From assembly GCA_037439425.1 (NCBI GenBank), contig JBBIWA010000015.1, forward strand, positions 32,852-96,851: a stretch of 64,000 bases of DNA, read 5' to 3'. Positions 15,116 to 24,519 of this stretch are shown here, piece after piece (positions within the stretch are counted from its first letter, which is position 1; each line of letters begins with the position of its first letter). The stretch is from JBBIWA01 sp037439425 (GTDB lineage Bacteria > Acidobacteriota > Blastocatellia > RBC074). The notes beneath the pieces are model-generated. The model did no database searches. It saw only the letters and a program-made list of their open reading frames with translations, and was not told where the DNA came from. Position numbers and translations under genes: made by a program.

Positions 15116-17239
15116 TCAGAAGGGAAATGTCTCGCGTGAAGCCAGATGGGCCTCGATCTCTTTGCGTGTGCGCCAGACCGGTCGGAGCTGTTTGCGCGCA
15201 AACAGCTCCAGCTGATCCGTTTGATGCGGCGAGTTCGGCTGCGATGAGTTGCCGTAGCCGATAATGGCCATCGCCCGTACTGGCGTGGAAAACTCGATCG
15301 CAGCAACATAAGAATCCCCACCCGCAGCTTGAAACTTCCCTTTCTCTGCTGGTGCATATCCGACATTGCGGAAGATGCCCAACTCACCGGGGCCACCGTT
15401 GGCCGGTAAATCAAGCTTCCCTCGGCGCAGTCGGTGCACCTCACCCCAGGCTACGTCCATCGTGCCGTAGTTCCGCTCCACCTGCGCAGCTGCGGTTTCA
15501 AGCGCGGCTACTGCGGCTGCCGGATCGGCTAAACCATCGGGCGTGTTGAGCGGATCATTCTCGTTCCAGGGTTTGGCAAATGGGCTGCTGCTTCCTGAGC
15601 GGCGCAGCAGCTCGCGCGCAAAAGCTTGGAAGAGCACCGCACCGCGGCTTTCTGCATCGGCCGCGTGATCCCATTTCTCTAGCACGCTCGCCGCTTGCAT
15701 GGCTTTTTCTTTGCCCGAATTTTTCGTTGCCGGAATCAGATCATCCAGGAGGCGATCGGCCAGCTCCATGCGCGTTGAATGTTTGTACTGGATCATCTCC
15801 TCAAAAGTAATGCTGCTGTCTCCCATCAGCATACGGGCAGAGCGTTGCGGACGAAACTCCATGCCGCGCGGAGCCATATAAGATGGAAACCTGTTGGGAT
15901 CGAGCGCCAGTGGGAAGGTCGTCGTCCAGGGCGGATCGTTAGCGTTTTGCAGCCAGCCCGTCTTGGGATCAAGCACGCGTGGCAGCTCTTCGTAAGGATG
16001 AGTCTTAGTCCACAGTGTAGCCGAAGTGTCGCCGGGGACTATCCCGCGCCAGTTGTAATTCCCTTGAACTCGCACCGGAGTGCGCCCACCGAAAAGATGC
16101 ATAATGTGCCCGTCGCGATCGGCGTACATGACGGTGAACATGGGGATCTGCAAGCGCCTGAGCGCCGCTTCAAACTCTTTCAGGTTTTTGGCTCGCGCCA
16201 TCTCCCACCACTGCTCGCACATGCCGGGTTGATCAATACCGGCGACGCGCAGCGCGATCGCTTTGCCGTTTTTCTCAGCCACAACAGGACCGTGGATCGA
16301 GCGCCGCACGAGCAATTTTTCATCACGCCAGCGGCCATCTTTCTGTTTGACTTTGATGGTCTGCTCTTCTGTCTCGAAAGCTTTCACTTTACCGTCCCAT
16401 TTGTATCCGCCTTCGGCCAAAGTCAATTCATAGAGGTCTTGCCCATCGTATGTGTTCACCGTGTGCGACCAGCCCAGATAGTCGTTGAAGGCAATGCCCA
16501 GTACAGGAAAGCCAACCAGCGTTGCCCCGTAAGCATCAATCCCCGGCCCTACCAGTTGCGCTTCGTAGAAGAGATAGAAATCAGCCCAGGGCAGGTGAGG
16601 ATTCGCAAGCAGCATCGCTCGTTTGCTTGCCGAACGCGATGGGCCAATGGCCCAGGTGTTGGAACCAGCCTCTGAAGACCAGCGGCTGGTTGCGGCGGCG
16701 ACAGCTTCTTGCCTGGTGACGAACGAGAAATGGATCACTCGCTGAACGTGAGCGAGCACGTCAATGCCGGTGACTGGCAAGACGATCTCAACTTCGTCAG
16801 CGATCTGATCAGCGTGCGCGCGAGCGTAAGCGGTAATCCCGAGCGCGAAAGCATCAACATAGCGGCGGAAAGATGGGGTTTGCTGATCGTACCACTCTTG
16901 AGCGCGAGCAGGAATTCCATTAGTTCTGACCCAGCGATCAGATGGCAGGTACTGCTCGCCCCAATATTCCGCACCACGGCCACGCGCCTGACCGTAAAGA
17001 CGCAGGATCAAATCGCCGTGGCTTTGCGCCTGCGCCCAGCCAAAAGCGTAAAAGACTTCTTCTTCGCTTTTGGCGAAGATATGCGGCACGCCGTAGCTGT
17101 CCCATAGTACTTCAGTGCTGGCCAGCGGGGCTGAAGCAGACGCTCGCGCTGAAGATTCAGGCAAGTAGTTAATGCTGATGAGTAGAGCCAGAGCCAGCAG
17201 GCTCAGAACAAGCGAGAGAAAGTAGATCCTTATCTTCAT
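15116..17239 (-). CDS. Penicillin acylase family N-terminal-nucleophile hydrolase
   Basis: A 707-residue secreted amidase. It has a signal anchor (IYFLSLVLSLLALALLI) and then the alpha-subunit start STEVLWDSYGVPHIFA. The autoproteolytic junction is AGSNTWAIG, with S193 as the predicted catalytic N-terminal serine, and NPHLPW follows, all standard for the family. The C-terminal GDSYVAAIEFSTPVRAMAIIGYGNSSQPNSPH region is split here in two motifs, GDSYVAAIEF and GYGNSSQPNSPH, both conserved in acylases. Members hydrolyse acyl-homoserine lactones, penicillins or other N-acyl amines in the periplasm. The ATG at 17239 gives a correct signal peptide; the TTG at 17341 adds an unsuitable leader. Confidence 0.9.
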   Translation of the reverse strand: MKIRIYFLSLVLSLLALALLISINYLPESSARASASAPLASTEVLWDSYGVPHIFAKSEEEVFYAFGWAQAQSHGDLILRLYGQARGRGAEYWGEQYLPSDRWVRTNGIPARAQEWYDQQTPSFRRYVDAFALGITAYARAHADQIADEVEIVLPVTGIDVLAHVQRVIHFSFVTRQEAVAAATSRWSSEAGSNTWAIGPSRSASKRAMLLANPHLPWADFYLFYEAQLVGPGIDAYGATLVGFPVLGIAFNDYLGWSHTVNTYDGQDLYELTLAEGGYKWDGKVKAFETEEQTIKVKQKDGRWRDEKLLVRRSIHGPVVAEKNGKAIALRVAGIDQPGMCEQWWEMARAKNLKEFEAALRRLQIPMFTVMYADRDGHIMHLFGGRTPVRVQGNYNWRGIVPGDTSATLWTKTHPYEELPRVLDPKTGWLQNANDPPWTTTFPLALDPNRFPSYMAPRGMEFRPQRSARMLMGDSSITFEEMIQYKHSTRMELADRLLDDLIPATKNSGKEKAMQAASVLEKWDHAADAESRGAVLFQAFARELLRRSGSSSPFAKPWNENDPLNTPDGLADPAAAVAALETAAAQVERNYGTMDVAWGEVHRLRRGKLDLPANGGPGELGIFRNVGYAPAEKGKFQAAGGDSYVAAIEFSTPVRAMAIIGYGNSSQPNSPHQTDQLELFARKQLRPVWRTRKEIEAHLASRETFPF

Positions 17240-17437
17240 CGGTTGCTCCCTTCCATGACAGCGGTTTTCAGTAGCATGTTCAGGCGAGTGAGTTTGACCG
17301 GCGGCTGATGACTGACCGCTGGCAACTGAGGCCACCGTCAAGGCTCTCTCCCTGTGAACTCAGAGATCTGTTTTCAGTAGTCGGAGCTCAGGAGGCATTA
17401 GTCGGCTGAACATCCATTGGGAACCCGTTGCAAGATT

Positions 17438-18262
17438 TCATCTGCCATAAGCTGGCTGCCTCAGGCGCAGCATTCGCAAAAGCCAGTACGCAGCTATGCC
17501 CGCTGCGAGATGCTTCAGCGTATGGCCGCTGACAATCCGACCCAGAGCGAAAATCTCTTCATCAAAACCTTCGAGAATCTTCGCCAGCACATAGAGTCCG
17601 ATCACCACGACAAGATCTCCGCCTCTACTATAGCGCGGTGGAAACAGCAGCGCTATGAGCGGAGTTGCCAGCAGCGGGAAGAATTGCACTGCCACATAAG
17701 GCCGCAAATCACCCATACCTCTGACCTCACTCCAGTGCCAGTAGATCACACTGCCAGCTCCCAGCAGGATCAGAGGCAAAAGCAACTGGAGACCAGCCTT
17801 TATACTGATGCGCTCAACGATGATCGCCGCGAAGAATGACATAAAGGACAGCGTCATCGGCAAGCGGTCCCACACGAGTCTTTCATTGTCAGGCGCCAGG
17901 TGATAATAGGCCGAGCCGAAGCACGTCAGCAGGACGCCGAGAAAGAGCAGAACGTAAGGCCATCGTTCAACTCGCTCGATGAAGGCGCTGCCGGAATTCG
18001 ATTGCTGCCACAAGAAAAATAATCCTGCTATCCCAACGAGAAGGAAAGGCGCATTGGAGATGACATCAAGAAAGTTGGGAATGCCAAACAGAGCGCGTTG
18101 ATCAATGAAACGGTGATAGGCAGGGTCCTGCGGGATCGGCGGCAACGCATAGACAGAGATGATCGCGGCCAGGCTGATTCCTGCCAGCAGCCACAGGCGC
18201 GCGCGTCGAGAGAGCAGCGCCCGGCTCCTCTTTAATTCCCAGGCTTGGCCCAAGTGCTTCAT
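17438..18262 (-). CDS. Ceramidase-family integral membrane protein
   Basis: A 274-residue protein with about seven membrane helices. DQRALFGIPNFLDVISNAPF (about 58-77), GSAYYHLAPDNERLVWDRLP and the C-terminal GHTLKHLAAG place it in the alkaline ceramidase (PF05875-like) / CREST hydrolase group, where a Ser, an Asp and three His bind zinc and cleave amide lipids. Bacterial members are poorly studied; a sphingolipid, ceramide-like or other N-acyl lipid substrate is inference. It lies beside the penicillin acylase, another amidohydrolase, on the same strand. ATG at 18262 chosen. Confidence 0.78.
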   Translation of the reverse strand: MKHLGQAWELKRSRALLSRRARLWLLAGISLAAIISVYALPPIPQDPAYHRFIDQRALFGIPNFLDVISNAPFLLVGIAGLFFLWQQSNSGSAFIERVERWPYVLLFLGVLLTCFGSAYYHLAPDNERLVWDRLPMTLSFMSFFAAIIVERISIKAGLQLLLPLILLGAGSVIYWHWSEVRGMGDLRPYVAVQFFPLLATPLIALLFPPRYSRGGDLVVVIGLYVLAKILEGFDEEIFALGRIVSGHTLKHLAAGIAAYWLLRMLRLRQPAYGR

Positions 18263-18530
18263 GACTTATCTGGGTCGGAGAAGCTGGTGCTTGGCGTCCT
18301 TAGAAAACCCACTATCCACCTGGTGATAATCTCTTTAGCTGCGGCGCATAGCGAGCAAGCAAGGCAGCAGACATTTCTCGATAGTCGCCCGCAATATACC
18401 GGAAACGTTCAGCCACGTGATCGCATTCAAGTAGACCAATCTTCATGCTGGGATGAACATTTGGAATACCGGCTTCAGCCGGTTTTCTCCTTCACCAAGC
18501 TAAAACCCTCCTGAAGGTGGTACTCCGAAC

Positions 18531-19928
18531 CTATAAATTGAGGCGCAGATGAAAAGATTTGGGTCGCGTAAATGCCTCGTATCCCAACTTTGACAATGTG
18601 CAACCACGCCCGGAATCTTTCACGCCCGTCCAGGCCAACGCTGGATCGAGATAATCGCACCGGTTCATATACCAGGTGCCGGTCTCGATCTGATCGCCGA
18701 TGCGAATTGCCGCGTCAATGTCGCTCGTCCAGATCGAAGCGGTCAATCCATAGACGCTATCATTCATCAACCTGATCGCTTCCTCATCATCCTTCACTGG
18801 CATGATACCGATCACTGGCCCGAAACTCTCTTCGGTCATCACGCGCATGCGATGATCAACATTGACCAGCACCTGCGGAGCCAAATAGGGCGTGCCCTCT
18901 TTGTTAGCGGGGAAGAGCGCAGGATCAATCAATGCGCGCGCGCCTTGCTTTAATGCTTCATTGATCTGGCCGCGCACAAACTCGGCGGCCGCAGCGCGCA
19001 CCATCGGCCCCAAGGTGGTCGCGGGATCGAGCGGATTGCCCAGCCTGTATTGCTTCGTCAAGGCGACAAAGCTCTCGACGAACTCGTCATAAACCTCGCG
19101 ATGCACATAGATGCGTTCGACCGCGCAGCAGGATTGGCCGGCATTGAAATAGACCCCATCCACCAGATTTTCAATCGTCGCTTGAAGCGGGGCGTCGGGA
19201 CGCACGTAAGCCGGGTCTTTGCCGCCCAACTCAAGACCCGTAGCGATGAATCTCTCACTAGCTGCGCGTTGCACAGCGTGGCCGCCTGGTACTGAGCCTG
19301 TGAAGGCGACAAAGCCAATGCGCGCATCGCCGATGATCTTTGCTGTATCGTCGTGCGTGCAGTGCAAGTACTGGAACACTCCGTCAGGTAGGCCTGCTGC
19401 TTTGAAGCCTTCCGCGTAACGTTCAGCCACGAGCGGCGTTTGCGCTGACGCTTTCAGGATCGCACTGTTGCCCGCCAGAATCGCCGGAACCACTGCGTTG
19501 ACCGAAGCGAGGTAGGGATAATTCCATGGCGCCAGCACCAGCACCACGCCGAGCGGCTCGCGGCGAATGAAGCGATGAAACCCCTCTTTCGGCTCAAGGA
19601 CCATATCGGCCAGTGCGCTCTCGGCGATGCCGGCCATATAGTTGACGCGCTCCTGAAAGCCGCGGCGGATCTCCATCGGGCTGTGTGCAATGGGCCGCCC
19701 AATCTGCCAGGTGAGTTCGCGGCCGATTTCATCAGCATGTGCGAGAAACCACGCGACCAGGCGGCGGCAGATAGCCACGCGCTCGGCAACCGGCACGCGC
19801 TTCCACTGGACTTGCGCGGCCGTGGCTTTGGCCAGTGTGGCTGCGATCTGTTCGTTTGAAGCTAGCTTGCGCTCGACGTAGATCGAGCCATCAATCGGAC
19901 TGATCGTTTGTTGAATTGGTTGGCTCAT
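18531..19928 (-). CDS. Aldehyde dehydrogenase (NAD(P)+-dependent)
   Basis: A 465-residue ALDH-superfamily enzyme, close to full length. Motifs: APWNYPYLASVNAVVPAILA (cofactor domain), FTGSVPGG, ELGGKDPAYV with the general-base Glu, and the catalytic cysteine in FNAGQSCCAVERI. EESFGPVIGIMPV near residue 370 is also typical. The group resembles succinate-semialdehyde / gamma-glutamylaminobutyraldehyde dehydrogenases. Its companions on the same strand, an SDR oxidoreductase and a glutamine-synthetase-like ligase, fit oxidation of an aldehyde derived from a gamma-glutamylated amine; that pathway is inferred. Confidence 0.92.
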   Translation of the reverse strand: MSQPIQQTISPIDGSIYVERKLASNEQIAATLAKATAAQVQWKRVPVAERVAICRRLVAWFLAHADEIGRELTWQIGRPIAHSPMEIRRGFQERVNYMAGIAESALADMVLEPKEGFHRFIRREPLGVVLVLAPWNYPYLASVNAVVPAILAGNSAILKASAQTPLVAERYAEGFKAAGLPDGVFQYLHCTHDDTAKIIGDARIGFVAFTGSVPGGHAVQRAASERFIATGLELGGKDPAYVRPDAPLQATIENLVDGVYFNAGQSCCAVERIYVHREVYDEFVESFVALTKQYRLGNPLDPATTLGPMVRAAAAEFVRGQINEALKQGARALIDPALFPANKEGTPYLAPQVLVNVDHRMRVMTEESFGPVIGIMPVKDDEEAIRLMNDSVYGLTASIWTSDIDAAIRIGDQIETGTWYMNRCDYLDPALAWTGVKDSGRGCTLSKLGYEAFTRPKSFHLRLNL

Positions 19929-19949
19929 AACTTGGGCGTACTTCCCAAC

Positions 19950-21280
19950 TCAACGGCCAATAGCAAATAAGTCGCGCTCGGCACGCACAAAGATCATCCC
20001 GCCAGAAATGGCTGGCGTAGCCATCAGCAACTGGCCCATGCGGTTGGTGCCGAGCAGCTCAAATTTCGGCCCGGCCTTCACCACAAAGATCTCCCCGTCT
20101 TCTCTGGGCAGATAGATTCTGCCATCCGAAGCTACTGGCGAAGCACTGAAACCACTTCCTTGGTGCGGGATCCGCTCATTGTATCTCTCTTCGCCCGTCG
20201 CCAGATCGTAACAGGCCAGAATGCCTTGATTTCTCAGGATGTAGAGGTAGCCCTGATAGACCAGCGGCGTGGGCATATACGGTCCGCTCCTTTGCCGAGA
20301 CCAGACAACATATTTATTGGCAGTTTGCCCTTCGTTCAGTGTGATCTCACCGCTAGCGCCAGCGCGAATGACGAAGATCGGCGCTTCCGGGCGGCGGCCG
20401 CTGGCCACCACGATCAGCTCACCTGCAAAGACCGGCGCCGGCGCTGTAATCTTGGAACTACCACCCAGCCGCTATAACTCCTTGCCTGTTTCTGGGTCGT
20501 AGCCGCGAATGAAGTTCGCCGCGTCGGTGATCAACTCGACGCGGTTTTGACCGGGATAGATGGTTGGCGTCAGCTCTTCACGCGGCGTCTTCCAAACCGT
20601 GTTGCCCGTCTTGATCTCCACAGCGATCAGAAACGATCCCTGCTGCTGATCGCACTGCACGATCACCAGGTCCTTGTAGATAATCGGCGAGCTAGCTGGC
20701 CCCCACTTGTAATCTGGCACATCGTAGGCACCCATATTCATCCGGCCCAGGTCCTTCTTCCACATCAGGCGGCCCTTCAGATCGTAAGCATAAAGCCCTT
20801 GCGAGCCGAATAAGGCTACCACGTAGCGGCCATCGGTCGCGGGCGTGGGGTTGGCGTAGGTGGCTTTGATGTGGCGTTTGTCAAGCGGGACGCCTTCATA
20901 GGCGAGTCGCTCCCACAGGACCACAGCCACTCTTCTTGTCAAGGCAGTAGAGCTTCCACTGATGTGAGGAGCGGTCATCAGATGCATCGCCATCACCGTA
21001 CAGCCCTGGTTTGAAGCTGGCATTGCTCCGGCTGCTAATAGCAGTGGTGACAAACAGCAGCTCGCCCCAGACTACAGGGCTGGAATGGGCTAGCCCTGGA
21101 ATGCGCCTCTTCCATTTGATGTTCGTCCCTTTCTCGCCATCCCAATGTTCAGGCAGGTTGCGGACCATCAGCCACACCTGCTGCATATGGCCCACGAAAA
21201 GAAGGCCAATGGTCCCGGCCAGCCTGGGCTAAAGCTGGAAGGCTCAGCAAAAGAAGAGAACCGATCACGCGCCATCGCAT
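19950..21280 (-). pseudogene. Secreted PQQ-type beta-propeller protein, inactivated
   Basis: Start ATG at 21280 with signal peptide (MRWRVIGSLLLLSLPALAQA) and WPSFRGPYAAGVADG, the usual opening of BamB-like PQQ-repeat proteins. Near 21160 the frame shifts to NLPEHWDGEKG and IPGLAHSSPVVWG, and near 20935 it shifts again to VLWERLAYEGVP onward. At 20472 an in-frame TAG interrupts GKEL*RLGGSSK, where homologues usually have Trp (TGG to TAG), and the propeller then continues to the stop at 19950. Three independent lesions in ~1.3 kb, one of them a substitution, argue for genuine decay. An intact version would fold as an eight-bladed propeller of unknown role. Confidence 0.8.
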
Positions 21281-21320
21281 GTTGAAGTACCTCCGGCAAA
21301 GAAAGACCGCGGCTCTTACT

Positions 21321-22094
21321 TCACTCAGGGGTGACGTATGCCGCCGTGATGCCACCGTCAACGAGAAACGTTGTGCCAGTCACGTAAGACGATTCATCTG
21401 AGGCCAGGAACAACGCTGCTTGTGCGATCTCTTTGGCTTCGCCGAATCGCCCCATCGGAATGTGCACCAGACGACGTTGTCTCTTCTCTTCCGTGTTCAA
21501 ATAGCTCATCAGCAGTTCGGTGCGCAGTGGCCCTGGACAGAGTGCATTGACGCGGATGTTTTCGCGAGCGTGCACGATGGCCAGCTCGCGCGTGAGGGCA
21601 AGCACCGCGCCTTTGCTCGCCGTATAGGCGATCTGCGGCGTGGCTGCGCCCATGACCGCGACGAACGAAGCTGTGTTAATGATCGAACCGCCGCCTGCGC
21701 GCCTGAGCGCCGGAATGCCGTACTTGCACCCGAAGAAGACGCCCTTGGCGTTAATATTCATCGTCAGGTCCCAGATCGCTTCTTCGGTCGCGATGGCATC
21801 GTCATCCTCGTGGTGCATAATGCCAGCGTTATTGAAAAGCACATTGAGCTGGCCAAATTCACGCTCGGCGAAAGCGATCATCCGTTCGCAATCGGCCTGG
21901 CGAGAAACATCAGCCTGGCAATAGACCGCGCGCCTGCCCTCAGCCCTGATCAACTCGACGGTCTCATTGCCGCCTGCGTCGTTGACGTCAACGACGATGA
22001 CCGCCGCACCTTCCTGCGCAAACAGCAGCGCCGATTCGCGACCAATGCCACTGCCGGCACCGGTGATGAGCGCGACTTTGTTTTGTAATCGCAT
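21321..22094 (-). CDS. Short-chain dehydrogenase/reductase
   Basis: A 257-residue classical SDR. The cofactor motif is LITGAGSGIGRE (about 9-20), with an acidic residue at the end of beta2 (VIVVDVND), which favours NAD(H). LFNNAGIM follows, and the catalytic Ser-Tyr-Lys set is in IINTASF and IAYTASKGA. The C-terminal SYVTGTTFLVDGGITAAY is standard. The substrate is unknown; alcohol or 3-hydroxyacyl oxidation is typical. It lies between the dead propeller gene and a RAYT transposase; the ligase gene at 23105-24490 and the ALDH at 18531-19928 are the likely functional partners. Confidence 0.92.
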   Translation of the reverse strand: MRLQNKVALITGAGSGIGRESALLFAQEGAAVIVVDVNDAGGNETVELIRAEGRRAVYCQADVSRQADCERMIAFAEREFGQLNVLFNNAGIMHHEDDDAIATEEAIWDLTMNINAKGVFFGCKYGIPALRRAGGGSIINTASFVAVMGAATPQIAYTASKGAVLALTRELAIVHARENIRVNALCPGPLRTELLMSYLNTEEKRQRRLVHIPMGRFGEAKEIAQAALFLASDESSYVTGTTFLVDGGITAAYVTPE

Positions 22095-22230
22095 AGTCCA
22101 GAGTCCCTACGGAATTAGTCACAGGGTTGGTGGCATAGCTGGGAGGACAACCCTTGCCCAGCAGATTATCACGCTGCGGCAGGCTCGCCCTCCAGCCTGC
22201 CCTGCTTCAACCCCGAAACGATGTTTTCTG

Positions 22231-22290
22231 CAGCCTGGGTAGGCGCGCGTATTCAGATTCAGTGTGCGAGAGGCGCGCGCAGCCAGGCTC
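22231..22290. repeat. REP-like hairpin at the 3' end of the RAYT gene
   Basis: Outer arms AGCCTGG (22232-22238) and CCAGGCT (22283-22289) enclose inner arms GCGCGCG and CGCGCGC. The right arm touches the stop codon of the RAYT gene. The CCTGGGTA-GCRCGC start is the same as in the REPIN copies at 414, 33828, 44482 and 50163. Confidence 0.7.
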
Positions 22291-22915
22291 AGCGCCAGCG
22301 CGCGCTACTCCACGGCCAATCTTCCGGCTTGTCGCATAAGCCTGCTTTGACCGGATTGTTCTCGATATACACCACAGCATTTTGATAGTGCCGCTCATTG
22401 CGGATATAGCGGTCGAACGGATCGGGCTGCCAAAAACTGCCTGTGCGCTGCAGCAGCTTGTTGCAGCGATGCGCGGTGAAACTCTCCCACGAGTGCACGA
22501 GGCCGCCGACTTTGTAACCGGGCGACGGCGTGAACAGGGTATGCACGTGATTCGACATCACGCACCAGGCGTGCAGCGCGTAACGCTCTCCCTCGAAGTA
22601 CAGCACGGCGTTCTGGACGATCTCAGCTACGCGGTCGTCCTTCATAAAACAGCTTCCGTACCCGCGATCCAGGTATTCCTCGATGCGTTTACGCCGTTCG
22701 AGGTCAGCAGCTGCCTCCGGCAAATGGCGCAACTCCGCTTCCCAGCTTTCGAGGACGATTTGCGGCAAGGAATCAAACAGCCGGATGATGACGTGTTGCG
22801 TGACGTTCTCGCCGTCAAAATGGGGCGCATAACCGCGCGTGTACCAGCCATCCCGCGACGTCCGTTTCGGCACAATGAGGCGTTGGTTGAAGAAGTCTTT
22901 TGTGAGTTTGGGCAT
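22289..22915 (-). mobile_element. rayT: REP-associated tyrosine transposase (RAYT, Y1 family)
   Basis: A 208-residue single-domain HUH transposase. The metal-binding motif is NHVH (122-125) within HAWCVMSNHVHTLF, and the catalytic tyrosine is Y170 in DPFDRYIRNERHY. YIENNPVKAGL and the terminal WPWSSARW are RAYT hallmarks. RAYTs nick single-stranded DNA at REP hairpins and are domesticated; they usually occur once per genome between two REP sequences. Exactly this is seen: hairpins of the window's repeat family at 22231-22290 and 22926-22952 bracket the gene. It sits between the SDR and ligase genes, interrupting a probable metabolic cluster. ATG at 22915. Confidence 0.9.
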
Positions 22916-22925
22916 AGTTACCTCG

Positions 22926-22952
22926 CCTGGGTATGCACGTCTCGCACCCAGG
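22926..22952. repeat. REP-like hairpin upstream of the RAYT gene
   Basis: Perfect arms CCTGGGT (22926-22932) and ACCCAGG (22946-22952), loop containing ATGCACGTC. It lies about ten bases before the RAYT start, close enough to fold in the leader of the mRNA. Sequence matches the arm ends of the dispersed REPIN elements. Confidence 0.65.
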
Positions 22953-23104
22953 CCGACCCAGCTGTTCCAGCAACAACGCCAACTCCGCTGTATCGTCGCA
23001 GTCCAATGCCGGATCGGCGGTCACGCCGGCCAAGTCAGCGGTTTGCCATAATCACGTGTCCAATAGACTCAGGGCAAAGACCATGAGCCTGCGGTTGCTC
23101 AGGC

Positions 23105-24490
23105 TTAGATTCTCTCGAAGTAGCGCCGCCGCTCCCAATCCGTGACCGCCACATTGAAAGCAGCCTGCTCGGTGCGGAAAAAATGCGTGTAATGCTCAAC
23201 TACCTCTTCGCCGAAAGCGCGTTTGGCAAACTCGCTGCTGGCAAACCGGTCAGTCGCTTCGGCTAGCGTCGAGGGCACGCGCGGCAAATGCTTGGCAGCG
23301 TAGATGTCACCGATGAAGCAGGCGGGTGGCTCGATCTGGTTAGCCATGCCATCCAAACCTGAAGCCAGTGAAGCTGCAAACGCAAGATAAGGATTGCAGT
23401 CGGCACCGGGAATGCGGCATTCGATGCGCAACCCTTGCCCCTGCCCCACGACGCGAAAACCGGCAGTGCGATTGTCGTAACTCCAGGCCAGCCGCGTCGG
23501 CGCCCACGAAGCGTCTATGAAGCGCTTGTACGAGTTTACCGTCGGCGCGTAAAAGACCATCACATCAGGCACGTGGGCAATCCAGCCGCCCAGAAAGTAG
23601 CGAAACACATCCGAGCATTTCACCGGGCCGAACTCGTGATCGCCGGGAAAGGCATTTCGGCCATCGCGCCACAGACTGAAATGGATGTGACAGCTCGACC
23701 CGGCGCGATCAGAGGCGAACTTGGCCATAAAGGTTACCGCGAGTCCCAACTGCTCGGCGACTTCTTTAAGGCACTGCTTGTAGACGACGTGACGATCAGC
23801 CATCTCCAGCGCCTCTGCATAGCGCACGTTGAGTTCGTGTTGCCCCAGTCCCCATTCACCTTTGGAGTTTTCGACCGGCACGCCCGAATGTTTCAGGTGG
23901 TGGCGCACTTCGGCAGTGAAACTCTCCGTGCGCGTGCCTTGCAAGATGTGATAGTCCTCCAGATACCAGCCCGCTGGTTTCAAGTCGCGATAACCCTGCG
24001 CGGCCGCTTCGCGGTAGCTATTGCAAAACAGATAGTATTCAAGCTCGGAAGCCGCGAAGCTGGTAAAACCTGACTTCTGCACAGCCTCGACCTGCCGGCG
24101 CATAATCGAGCGCGGCGCCACCGCCACATAATTGCCCGTCTTTTCATCTTTCACATCGCACAACACGAGTGCCGTTTTGTCCAGCCAGCTTGCCCGGCGC
24201 AGCGTGTTGAGATCGGGTACGAGATGAAAGTCGCCATAACCCAGCTCCCAGTTAGCGAAACGGTAGCCAGCGACCGGCTCCATCTCCATATCGGTCGTGA
24301 GCAAATAATTGCATCCGTGTGTGCCGTGATTGTAGGTGTCTTCGACGAACATCTCGGCATCGTAACGCTTGCCGACCAGACGCCCGTAATGATCGGTGAA
24401 GGCGACAATCACCGTTTCAATTTGTTCTTGCGCCACCAGTTCACGCAATTGCTCCAGACTCAACATGCCTTTCAATTGGCTCTGACTCAA
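23105..24490 (-). CDS. Glutamine synthetase family ligase (gamma-glutamyl-amine type)
   Basis: A 461-residue GS-superfamily enzyme. The beta-grasp N-terminus has VAFTDHYGRLVGKRY. The catalytic domain shows FAASELEYYLF (metal Glu pair), GLGQHELNVRY, SCHIHFSLW and IECRIPGADCNPYLAF, all typical. Sequence style is that of GS-like proteins such as PuuA/GlnA3-type ligases that glutamylate polyamines or other amines, rather than housekeeping GlnA, because the adenylylation-type C-terminus is absent. Start is TTG at 24490 with GGAGG eight bases upstream. An inverted repeat upstream (24520-24553) may be an operator. Gene order with SDR and ALDH supports amine catabolism (inference). Confidence 0.85.
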   Translation of the reverse strand: MSQSQLKGMLSLEQLRELVAQEQIETVIVAFTDHYGRLVGKRYDAEMFVEDTYNHGTHGCNYLLTTDMEMEPVAGYRFANWELGYGDFHLVPDLNTLRRASWLDKTALVLCDVKDEKTGNYVAVAPRSIMRRQVEAVQKSGFTSFAASELEYYLFCNSYREAAAQGYRDLKPAGWYLEDYHILQGTRTESFTAEVRHHLKHSGVPVENSKGEWGLGQHELNVRYAEALEMADRHVVYKQCLKEVAEQLGLAVTFMAKFASDRAGSSCHIHFSLWRDGRNAFPGDHEFGPVKCSDVFRYFLGGWIAHVPDVMVFYAPTVNSYKRFIDASWAPTRLAWSYDNRTAGFRVVGQGQGLRIECRIPGADCNPYLAFAASLASGLDGMANQIEPPACFIGDIYAAKHLPRVPSTLAEATDRFASSEFAKRAFGEEVVEHYTHFFRTEQAAFNVAVTDWERRRYFERI

Positions 24491-24519
24491 GCTAGCCCTC
24501 CACTTGTTTTATTAGGAGC

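Noticed and set aside
15779..16675. 298-codon plus-strand frame within the penicillin acylase gene
   Set aside because: Fully antisense to a conserved enzyme; translated sequence is Arg/His-rich shadow.
22382..23086. 234-codon plus-strand frame across the RAYT gene
   Set aside because: Opposite the RAYT, whose motifs are unambiguous.
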